Positions 1 through 9,100 of a DNA stretch of 64,000 bases are shown here, in pieces (positions within the stretch are counted from its first letter, which is position 1; each line of letters opens with the position of its first letter). The stretch is from Phalacrocorax aristotelis. Its lineage: Eukaryota; Chordata; Aves; Suliformes; Phalacrocoracidae. The notes below the pieces were generated by a model. It ran no database searches. It was not told where the DNA came from and saw only the letters and a list, made by a program, of their open reading frames with translations. Both the position numbers and the translations under genes were made by a program. The stretch spans positions 558,001 through 622,000 of the forward strand of contig NC_134280.1 in assembly GCF_949628215.1 (NCBI RefSeq), given 5' to 3'.

Positions 1-2610
1 CACAATTAAGAAAAAAAATAACAACAAAGTTAAGACACTATTACAGAGTTCCATCTTTTCAAATTGGTTTAGCCTTTCATCTGTTATAAACGTATTTATA
101 TACCACTCAAAGTGAGACAGAAGTACATGAAGTTCTTATTTATGTTTCCTGTTTTGTTAACACGCAGAGTGCTTCTTCCACTGAGGCTTCTCTCACAATG
201 CTTGCAGATTTCCTACACTGAACACCTGACACAGGTTACTATTATTTTTACATAGTACATGCTATCATGCAATATAAAAAGTATCCCAAAATGCATTATA
301 GATTCCATTTTGCTCATACATGAAGCTGCTATAAGAAAGTAACCTAATCTGTGACTGAATTCATCTGTTCATTACAAAAGGATCCTGCATTACGATTAAA
401 AAAAGGAAACACCAAAAGGTGTTACATTGTCAACATTTTACAAAAAATTATAACAACTTCTCCCCTCTTAGAGAAGACTACTCTTCCATGAAACTTGCTC
501 CAACTGTGTTTTATAGCAGAACTTCTATTATTATTACTCCTATTTATCCTTACCACGTAACAAGACGAAAAGAAAAAAGTACATGATTTTTACTGGAAAA
601 GCCCCATCAGCTGCTCTACCTTAATTAAAAATATTAATAGCAACTTATTTCAGCAGCAGGGTAGCACTTTACAAGCAATGTAAACAAAAGGAGAAAGTTA
701 TTGCAATCTGTCTCTTCACAGACAGGTTACATTCATTTGCATGCAGTATTGTAATATTTAACCGAGACACTACAGCATGTCAGTGCTAACCATAAGGTTT
801 TGCCCCCAAAACACAATCCTCCCATTTTAAATGTGATGGGCAAGACCGAATTAGCCTATCTCCATAAACCTAACAAGTACATTTAGTGGGTTCCCATATT
901 TTTATCTCAGTGAACATATATGTAGCATTTACCTCAAAAAAGAGTTATTAAAGAAGAAAACGTTATCATCCTTCTCTCCTAATCTCTAAACTCCAAGTTA
1001 TCAAAAAGTGACAATGCTGAAAAAACTGAAAAGCTAGTTAATGAAACATTACTGCTGCAAGTCCAACCACACCTCTTCCTTCAAACAATCAAATCTTGGA
1101 GGAATGACTAATATAAAATTAACAGGGAGCAGAAGGTTATAAAAAAAGAAGTACAAAGATCTATGGGCTAAACAGACGCACTTGAGAAACACACAGTTGT
1201 TCTTGGGTGAGACACTGATACATTCTGAAGCGATAGCTGGGAGGGGACAAGGACCAGAGAGGGCTCAATGCCTAAACTATGCTCTTTTCTGTGGCATTTC
1301 TACCTTCCACACAAATTACCATCACATAAACATAATGTGTTGCTGACACAGCCTAGGTTCAGCGTCACTATTAATTTTATTTGTCCGAGACTTTGTTTCC
1401 CAGCTCTCCCAGCCTTAGACACTCAGTTGCATACAGCGAGCTGGATCAACAGATACGCTTACAGTTTTTGCTGGACCGCTGCAGCGCGCCGTAGCTACGG
1501 GCAAGCCCGCTCCACCTCCACGGGCAGGATCCCTCGGCTAGCAGGCGTCCACGCGTGCCACACCGCTCACCGAGCTGTGCATGTGCTACTCCCCTCCTGC
1601 TTCTTGTCGTTGTTTTAATCGGAGAAGGGCGGAAAAAGCTGCAAGAAGTTACGAGCCCCAGCAGGCACCGCCTGGGCCGCGGCCCCTCCGGCAGTCGGCT
1701 AATGGGGCGCACCGCGGGGTTCAGCGGTCACTCAAAGGGAAGAAAAAATTCACGCACCTAAATCGCGTTCAGGGAACGCGGCGACGGCGGGGATCCGGGG
1801 GGTGCAAGGCCGCCCGGTGCGGGAGCGGGGCGCGGGGGGGAGGCACGCCGCGTCCCGCCGCGGCGACACCGGGACGCGCAGCCCGGCCTCCGCCGCCTCC
1901 CGCCGGCGCGGCGCGGCACGGCGACCCTGCCCGGGGCGGGGGGGGTGTGCGGGCTCGCCCGCCGGCACCCGCGGCTCCCCAAAGTTTCCGCCGCGTCCCG
2001 CCCGGCCCCGCGCACCCCGGCTGAATGGCGCTGCGGGCGCGGTGCGGTGCGCGCCCCGGCGGGGCGGCCCTGCCCGCTGCGGCTCGGCGCGGGTCCCGGT
2101 TCCCGCCCGCCGCGGCTGCGGGGCTGCGCATCCGCCGCGGGCTCGCCCCGCGGCCACGGAAAGCCAGCGGGCCCAGGAGCGGGGCGGCCACGCCGGGCTA
2201 GAGTCGGCGGGCCAGGGATCCTCGCCCCCGACCACCTCTGCGGGCTCCCCGACCCGACCCGCACCCACCTGCCCCCTCCAGCGCCCACCCGCGCCCGCCA
2301 CCTCGCCTGGCCGCCCGGCGCGGAGCCCGGGGCAGGGGCCGGGCGGCGGCACCTCCGCCCGCAGGGCCCGCGCGGCGCGGCCGGGCACGGGGCGGCAGCG
2401 CGGAGGGGAGGGCGAGCGGCGAGGGCGCGCAGCGGCGCCACGAACCAGGCGCGGGTCCGCCTGAGGCAGCGGCTCCTCGGCCGCGCTGCCCCGGGCCCCC
2501 GCCGCGCTCCGCCGCCTCGCCTCGCCTCGCCTCACCTCACCCGCCGCCTCACCCTCGCGGCGCCCGGCCCGCGACCTCCCCAGCCCGCGGCTCGGCCCCG
2601 ACCCACTCAC
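1..2610 (-). other. PKP4: Presumed PKP4 intron 1 (5' end)
   Basis: This stretch holds no convincing exon on either strand. Positions 1 to about 1470 are AT-rich and free of recognisable repeats or long ORFs; the rest is the flank of the CpG island. It is read as minus-strand intron because a consensus donor (GTGAGT on the minus strand, 2610-2605) marks the end of a minus-strand first exon. PKP4 is the head-to-head neighbour of CCDC148 in vertebrates as I recall it. No PKP4 coding exon is visible, so the gene name rests on synteny alone. Confidence 0.5.
2263..2269 (-). other. Possible alternative minus-strand first-exon donor
   Basis: On the minus strand the sequence reads CAG followed by GTGGGT, with the exon edge at 2269. 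It is a reasonable donor inside the CpG island and could end an alternative PKP4 leader exon that starts nearer the gene body. Only the splice motif supports it; the GTGAGT donor at 2610 is the stronger choice. Confidence 0.2.
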
Positions 2611-2800
2611 CGCGCGGAGGAAGGGAGGGAGGGAGGAAGGCGGCGGCGGGGCCGAGCCCGCTCAGCGCCGCGGCGGGCCCTAGCCCGGGGTCTCCATGGT
2701 GGCGGTGGTGGCGCCGGCGCCGCCGAGCCCCGCCGCCCGCTCCGCCTGGCCCCGCTCCACCCCTCTCGCGACGTCAGCGCAGCGCCCTGCCCTGCACCCG
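2611..2800 (-). other. PKP4: Putative non-coding exon 1 of PKP4
   Basis: The minus-strand donor GCG followed by GTGAGT fixes the exon's 3' edge at 2611. The 5' edge (start of transcription) is not determined; 2800 is a guess placed just inside the CCAAT boxes. The exon is very GC-rich, with GGA/GGC runs, and would be 5' leader. PKP4 encodes an armadillo-repeat catenin of adherens junctions and desmosomes; its coding exons would lie to the left of this window. An AUG in a perfect Kozak setting occurs at 2697 but opens only a five-codon uORF. Confidence 0.45.
2680..2697 (-). other. Five-codon uORF in presumed PKP4 leader
   Basis: Minus-strand ATG at 2697-2695 sits in GCCACCATGG, the textbook optimum. 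It is followed by four sense codons (Glu, Thr, Pro, Gly) and TAG at 2682-2680. It lies about 70 bases before the exon donor. It is only relevant if transcription starts to the right of 2700. An in-frame open stretch continues upstream, so it could alternatively be the tail of a longer ORF if transcription starts much further up. Confidence 0.45.
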
Positions 2801-2805
2801 CGCCC

Positions 2806-2868
2806 ATTGGCCAGGCGCGGCACAGAACGGCGCTCCATTGGTCGCTGCCTCGCGTTAAACTCGCCAAT
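2806..2868. promoter_or_regulatory. Cluster of three CCAAT boxes
   Basis: ATTGG (inverted CCAAT) occurs at 2806-2810 and 2837-2841, and CCAAT at 2864-2868, spaced about 31 and 27 bases apart. The core plus flanks match NF-Y sites. Regularly spaced CCAAT boxes in both orientations are typical of divergent CpG-island promoters. An ACGTCA CRE-like half site lies just to the left (2771-2776). The set is placed between the two presumed first exons. Confidence 0.7.
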
Positions 2869-2884
2869 GGCGGCACGACTTGAA

Positions 2885-2898
2885 GTTACTATGGTTAC
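2885..2898 (-). promoter_or_regulatory. RFX X-box motif
   Basis: The minus strand reads GTAACCATAGTAAC. This fits the vertebrate RFX consensus GTNRCC, 0-3 bases, RGYAAC at every position, with the usual two-base AT spacer. X-boxes near transcription starts bind RFX factors, which switch on genes of motile and primary cilia. It sits about 205 bases upstream of the CCDC148 exon 1 donor and so close to the probable CCDC148 start. Binding has not been shown here; the call is by motif only. Confidence 0.65.
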
Positions 2899-2904
2899 CG
2901 ATGC

Positions 2905-3102
2905 TGTGAGGCGGCGGGGTGGAAGGTGCTGCTGTTCCTTCAGCGCGGTGCGCGGCGGGGCCCGGCAGCGACGGCCCCGCACCACGCCCGGGGTGGCTGC
3001 CGGCGGCAGCGCCTGCTGGGCGTGGCTGCCTGCCCGGGCAAGGGCCGCTGGGGCGGGGGAGGCTCCTCCGTCTCCACCGCGTAGCCTGTCGGTCTCCTCG
3101 CG
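2905..3102 (+). other. CCDC148: Putative non-coding exon 1 of CCDC148
   Basis: The 3' edge is set by a strong plus-strand donor, CG followed by GTGAGT, at 3103. The 5' edge is unknown; 2905 is an estimate just downstream of the X-box. No ATG occurs between 2904 and 3102. If this exon joins the acceptor at 21952, the leader stays free of upstream AUGs until the start codon at 21976. A GTGATG donor-like site at about 3143 could serve an alternative, longer form. Confidence 0.5.
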
Positions 3103-3150
3103 GTGAGTGTCGGCGCGGGGCGCGGGAGCGAGTGGAGCGCAGGTGATGGA

Positions 3151-3162
3151 GCAACCGGTTGC
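3151..3162. promoter_or_regulatory. Grainyhead-type palindrome
   Basis: GCAACCGGTTGC is a perfect 12-base palindrome whose core AACCGGTT is the optimal Grainyhead-like (GRHL) site. GRHL factors drive epithelial junction genes, which would suit the neighbouring PKP4. It lies about 50 bases inside the first intron of CCDC148 and within the CpG island. Motif evidence only. Confidence 0.5.
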
Positions 3163-3173
3163 AAAATGGCGGC
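3163..3173 (+). promoter_or_regulatory. YY1-type site
   Basis: AAAATGGCGGC matches the long YY1 consensus AANATGGCGGC and abuts the Grainyhead-type palindrome with no gap. Such sites are common just downstream of CpG-island transcription starts, where they help position initiation. Confidence 0.6.
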
Positions 3174-5006
3174 CGCGGCGGTGCCCGGGCGGGGGTGTGC
3201 TCCCCTCGGCGGTCGCACCTGCGGCGTGACCCTGCTCTGACGGAGGCGGCCTTGGGAGCCGACGACGACGGCGTTGCCGCCGCAGGAGCGGCAGCGGGAG
3301 CTGCCTTCGGTTCGGGCGCCGTCGGGCTGTGAGGAGGCAGCGACGGGTGATCCCCGGTATTGCAATGCAGGTTTCCCGGCGGGACGCGCAGCCCTGAACG
3401 CCGCTCGGACCCTCACTGATGAAGTTCAGGCCTTTGTGCAGGATGGGAAATGTATTTCCTAGAATGCTTTAAAATCTCACCGGTTTGAAGCTTTTAGTAC
3501 TGGTCTAAGTCTGTTTATAGTGTAGAGAATTAAAGATGGGCAGAAGAAAAGCCAGTTGTCTGAAGATATTGTAAAACACTTTAAAAATAGGTTTTGGGTG
3601 AGAGAACATGCGTGTTAAATGCTTGGTCTTCTTTCTGAGTTGTGGGACTTCCCAAACACAGGACCCCCTAATGTTTCTCGGGGTTTTCTGACTGATACTA
3701 TTTGCTCTCCTCCCAGTCTACTGCTATTATAGTTGCAATAGGACACTTGCTACTTTGTTAACTAGTACGATGATGACGCTGTAAATGACTAAAAGAAGTC
3801 AAGAATCTTCAGTTTCTTGAATGCCACTTGAATCTTCCCAGAAGTGCATGTATTCTCGTTGTACTCTATTATGCTGTTGCCTTTTACCTTTTCCTGATAC
3901 TCGTCTAGCACTAAGAATGCTCCACATATTCTTCCATAGGCAAACTTGTGTTTGGGGTCTAATTCAGTGAGCAACTCTTGCTGTCTTAAGAGGTTGTTTT
4001 ATTCAATCCCTTCCCCTGTTGTGTTGATGCAGATTGTGTAGGAATCCTGCTGGAAAATAACTGTGAAAAAGGTACTTGCATTTTTACTGGTGTGCCTTTT
4101 ATTTCAATGCAGATTAGTTCTCTAGTTTAGCATGCAGTGGGATGCACCCTATTTTTATCTTGCATAAGGACATGTGACAACTCTGATGTGGTTTAATCAG
4201 TGCTGACACTACAAGTAGAACTGTGTCCTTACCCTCTGTTCAGAAAGGAACTGCACGTAAAAAGTAGGGGGTAGCTGAATGTGGAGCATCACCTATAAAC
4301 TCAGAATTCCTATAGTCCCTTCTCTAAATTTCCACTTGGAACGTAATCTGCTATGCTGCAAACTATGTAGGCTATTGGTATAATTTTTAATCTCTGTAAT
4401 ATATGTTGGCATTTGTATGGACTAATCTAGTAGGAACTCTTACAGTATGATCATATGCAAATGGAAAACACTTGGCAGACATAAACAGGGGTCTTGATTC
4501 CTTGCTGCCCTGAAAATGCCATGATTCATTCTATGTTAAGTGGATATAAAATGTTACCAAACCAGAATGGTGGCCTCCTTCTAGGAAATAGGAAAGAGGA
4601 GTCCAGAGGAATAATAGCAGAAACTTATTAAAACAAAGAGTAACAAGGGTGATATAAAATAAGCAGGGGAAGGTCAAAGGAGAGTGGAAAGCACGAGAAA
4701 AGAAAAAATAAAATGAGAAATCAGAATAAGTAGATCTAGAATAAAGGGAGGAGGAAGCATAGAACCTGTGAGAGCAATGATTTCATTAATTGCAAGGTTG
4801 CTTCTACCAAAGGTGTACTGGATTAATCCAAACAACTTCAAATCGATCTCAGCTGGTTTTAATCTGTAATTTGGCTGTTGTTGCACTGGCTTAGCTTCCA
4901 CAGATAACAGCTATTAGAAAATGAAGAAGCTTCCTTGCTTGCATACCCTGGTAAATTGAACCATTTCAAATTTCAGTTTTCAGATTCTCAAATTTCAACC
5001 TGAAAA

Positions 5007-6142
5007 GGCTTTAGCAAAGCCTTTGGCACTGTCTCTCACAGCACCCTCCTAGAGAAGCTGGCAGCAAATGGCTTGGATTGGTGGATTCTTCACTGGGCAA
5101 ACATCTGGCTGGCTGGCTGAGCCCAGAGAGTTGTGGTGACTGGAGCTAAATCCACTTGGCAGCTGGTCACAAGCGGGGTTCCGCAGGGCTCAGTGTTGGG
5201 GCCAGCCTTGTTTAATATCTTTATCAATGATCTGGATGAGGGGATCACGGGCACCCTCAGTAAGGTTGCAGATGACACCAAGTTGGGCAGGAGTGTTGAT
5301 CTGCTCGAGGGCAGGAGGGCTCTGCAGAGGGACCTGGACAGGCTGGATGGATGGGCTGAGGCCAGCTGTATGAAGTTGAACAAGGCCAAGTGCCAGGTCC
5401 TGCCCTTGGGTCACACCAATGCCAGGCAATGCTCCAGGCCTGAGGCAGAGTGGCTGGAAAGTGCCCGGCGGAGAAGGCCCTGGGGGTGCTGGCTGACAGC
5501 CGGCTGAGCATGAGCCAGCAGTGCCCAGGTGGCCAAGGAGGCCACCAGCCCCCGGGCTTGTGTCAGCCCTGGTGTGGCCAGCAGGAGCCAGGCAGGGATG
5601 GGGCCCCTGTGCTCGGCACTGGTGAGGCCCCACCTCGAATGCTGGGCTCAGGTTTGGGCCCCTCGGGACAAGAAGGGCCTTGAGGTGCTGGAGCGTGTCC
5701 AGAGAAGGGCAGCGGGGCTGGGGCAGGGTCTGGAGCACAAGTGTGCTGGGGGGCGGCTGAGGGGGCTTGGGGGGTTTAGCCTGGAGAAGAGGAGGCTGAG
5801 GGGAGCCCTTCTCGCTCTCTGCAGCTGCCTGAGAGGGGCTGGAGTGAGGGGGGGGTTGGTCTCTTCTCCCAAGTAACAAGCAGTAGGATGAGAGAAAATG
5901 GCCTCAAGTTGCATCAGGGGAGGTTTAGGTTGGATATTAGGGAGAATTCCTTCACTGCCAAAGTGGTCAGGCACTGGCACAGGCTTCCCAGAGAGATGAG
6001 GGAGTCACCCTCCCTGGGGGTGTTCAAAAAACATGTGTAGGCATGGCACTTCAGGGCATGGTTTAGGAGGCCTGGGGGGTGTTGGTTTGGTGGTTGGACT
6101 TGATCTTAAAGGTCATTTCTGACATTAATGATTCTATGATTT
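5007..6142 (+). mobile_element. CR1 LINE, 5'-truncated, sense to CCDC148
   Basis: About 1.14 kb of CR1 retrotransposon carrying the end of the reverse transcriptase ORF and the 3' tail. Visible motifs in order are FSKAF-GTVSH (motif A region, 5010-5039), [19 protein letters not shown] (motif B region, from about 5178) and VADDTKL (the catalytic ADD box, about 5266). The conserved Asp of motif A is Gly here, and the frame breaks after about 5507, so the copy is dead. The element ends at 6128-6142 with AATGATTCTATGATT, the typical CR1 3' terminus without poly(A). Confidence 0.93.
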
Positions 6143-9100
6143 CTGACCGTTACTGCTGTGACGGTGGAAGGCGCAGCCTACTGGCAGGACAGGAAAGGTG
6201 GTATAATGCCATCTCCAGGCTTTCCAGATTCTTTGTAGTTCCGGGTGGGCGGCTGTAACCCTCAACATTATTAGAAACAGGCTGTTCCAAGTGACTTGTG
6301 TTCCTGCAGAGCTATGCATTGCAAGGTCTCTCTGTATTTTAGAGTTTGCCACTGGGGCAGGATGGGGAAGGGTAAGAAATAATGGCAAGGAGGAGAAGGT
6401 GATCTTTAGCAGGATTGTTTTGGCACAACAGAAGTATGAAGAGTTAAAATTTCTATTTTGAAGTCCTGTCAGATTTGCAAATATATTGAATGACTATCAG
6501 TGAAGAGCAGCTATTTCATTCTATCTGGTAGTAGTCATACAGTCATAGCTTTTTTTTTTAAATTTGTTTTGGCACCCAGAGCAGCCAACACATTATCTAA
6601 TTTGACTGCTGCATATCACAGGCCATCAATTCCCACCCATTTATCACTCTACTGAGCCCAAGAGGGACTAAATATATTATGGAAAGGCACCGCATTTTAA
6701 CTTTCCAATACGAACATCTGCATGGTATAGAGATTCTTTTAATTTCTTACTCCATTACCTGACAGTAGCCTTTGTCAAATACATGTTTAAACTCATATCA
6801 ATTTTAGGATCAGCAACAAACAAGTACTGTTTCTTTTTATTCCCCTTTTCAGGACATGACTTGAAACGAAGATGATCTTTCTTTTTCATTCTCAGTGTCA
6901 TTTGGAAAGCACTGATTCCATTATGTTTGTGACTCTTACAGCAATCTAATGGTATGTTTTCCTTCTGAACCTTCCTTGTTTCTTATAAGCCTTAAATCTG
7001 ACCTCTTAAATGATTGTGCTTGGTTTTCAGCTTTTTAGATGAGCAAATTTGCTGGTTGTTTTGTTGCCATCGTGCTCCTTCAGCATTTCAAGTCATTAAT
7101 ATGTTTTTCTGCTTCATTTAATCTATTCTGAAATTAATCCAAATTGGAGTATTTTTTAATATATTCCACAGATGTTCACAGTCCTTGCAGAACACTGGCA
7201 TGCCTATCTTTAATTTTAGTGATTACTTCTCTATTTGCAAGATTACCTAGGCTTTCTCATTTGTTGTAAGCACAGAGGCACTGTTGCTAGACAGTGGGAA
7301 TTGTCGGCACAGAATGCTTGGTCCTTGGAAATACAAGATTATGAAGAAAAATATTAGTCATAAAACCAAGGTTGCCTTTGCTTCTGGTTTGTTTTTTTTT
7401 CTGGAAATTATTTAGTGCTACCTATTTTATCTGTAATCTCTTACAGCTACTGAAATTACAAAGGTTTGGAAAAAATAACTGGAGGAGAGTGATGTTCATG
7501 GCAGGCTAACTGAACAAATGAGCAGCTGTTTAGTGTTCACAGGGAAAGTATTTAGATGTGTGATTTCTCCCCCCCCCCCAATTAAGATGTACAATTTGAT
7601 TTCAAAAGTTACTGCAAGCCATTGTGTTGATGTCACAGCAACTCAGTCAAGCATGATACAATTGACTTTGGGTAATTTGGAAACTGTAATTTCATTTGGT
7701 TTAAAAAGCAGTAAATGTTCTTTTTTATTGTTGAGCTGGGAGGTGTGGCATCTAATTGAAGGTATTTCTGAAGCAGTGGTGGACTGGCATTTTGCTGTTT
7801 AGCGAGGGTTTTTACAGACTTTTTAAGTTTCAGACAGTGGCATTCAAAATTACTGCTCTATATTGGGTATAGACTTCTCTCTCCCTGTGGAAAAACAAAA
7901 TGTTGAGGAAAACTATTTGGATACTGCCAAGCTGTTTGCATTTTCATCACTTTTTTTTTTTTCTTCCATGGCTTTGAAGCATCAGGTATGAATATTTGAT
8001 TTTATATCCTGCAAAGTGCTCAGCATGATCACCAAGCTTCTGATGACACAGCCACTTTAATCTGGCTCAAGCCCAGCTGCAGTGGAAAGGGACAGTGCTA
8101 CCCTGTCATGATATCTCTCCAGCTTTCCTTGTGCCAGCAAACGTGACCGTGTAACTGTGCAGCAAGCTAGGTTAGAAAATTGATCCAGACTCCCCAGAAA
8201 CCTCCCCACAACATATGCTCTTATTTTTTCAGTTGGATCAATTTCCTGATCAAGCTCGCTGTTCCTGTCTCTAATGCCTGCAGTAAGACATTTGCAGGTA
8301 GCCACGTACAGAGGGAACAGGGGTCCTCCTCTCTTGGCAGCCATGTGAAACGTTTTGCCCTGGTTACCTGTTTCAGCAAAATGGAGGTTTGAGGAAGAAC
8401 AGCTTGCTAGACCACAGTATCAGCTGAATTGCTGAGCTGATTCAGGTTTAAGAAAAGTAACCTTTTCTTGGGTAAGCAAAGGAATTCCATTACCAATGTA
8501 TTGATTCAGCTTATAGTGTGGCACCATGGGTGGTTTTGCTGGTATTTTGTTTGGGGGTAGTGTACTACAGGAAGGGAAGTCCTTAAGTAGTCTTTGCTGC
8601 TGAAGCCAGCTACTTGTGAAACCAGGCTTCACCACATGTGTGCACCTGTAAGTCAGGGTTGCTCTTAGGTATTACTGCATTTGGGCAGCTCGGCAGCAGC
8701 CAAATGGGTAACTTGGTGAGAGGATGTGAGGAAAAGCTGAGTGGGATGTCCAATAAAGAAAAAGTGATTCACAGTCGTTCTGTTCTGTAGGTTTTCAGGT
8801 CCTAAGCTTGTAGGTAATTTTTGTAGAAACTAACAACCTTTAAAAAAAACCCAAAGCACAAAACAACCCCTCCTCAAGCTCCACAAACAGAAAAAAAGCC
8901 CCATCTCTGGAGAACGTGGGTACTTACATCTGTTTAAGGACAGGTGAAAGCTTGCTAAAATCCTTTTCAGTTCCTACTGACTGCTACAATTCTCAAGCTG
9001 AATGAAATATTACTCATCTTACTAGGCTGTATTTGAGGCCTGGAAAACATGTTGAGAAATTTACCAAATTGTAATCTCTCTTATCAGGCTAGGGATATAG

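Larger units (their letters stand above)
1475..3430. promoter_or_regulatory. CpG island, divergent PKP4/CCDC148 promoter
   Basis: GC content and CpG density rise abruptly near 1475 and fall back near 3430, while the flanks are AT-rich. Inside are GC-box-like runs, three CCAAT boxes, an X-box, a YY1-type site and first-exon donors pointing both ways (2610 on the minus strand, 3103 on the plus strand). No TATA box is evident. This is the usual architecture of a bidirectional housekeeping-type promoter. The boundaries were judged by eye, not by a sliding-window calculation. Long open frames in it, up to 312 codons, follow from GC-rich composition lacking stop codons. Confidence 0.88.

Noticed and set aside
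1750..2610. Minus-strand 286-codon ORF in the CpG island
   Set aside because: It needs a GTG start that coincides with the donor GTGAGT, is Arg/Gly/Pro/Ala-rich in the way of any GC-rich sequence, and competes with equally long frames on both strands. It is a composition artefact.
1945..2883. Plus-strand 312-codon ORF in the CpG island
   Set aside because: Same Pro/Arg/Ala-rich composition; it crosses the promoter elements and has no domain, so it is not a gene.
3274..3462. Plus-strand 62-codon ORF downstream of the leader exon
   Set aside because: Lies in CCDC148 intron 1 at the CpG-island edge, with no homology recognised and no splice structure.
5133..5507. 124-codon ORF
   Set aside because: It is CR1 reverse transcriptase residue, not a host gene; recorded as part of the mobile element.
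8057..8344. 95-codon minus-strand ORF
   Set aside because: No recognisable domain or splice context; its length is within what chance gives in a 64-kb window.
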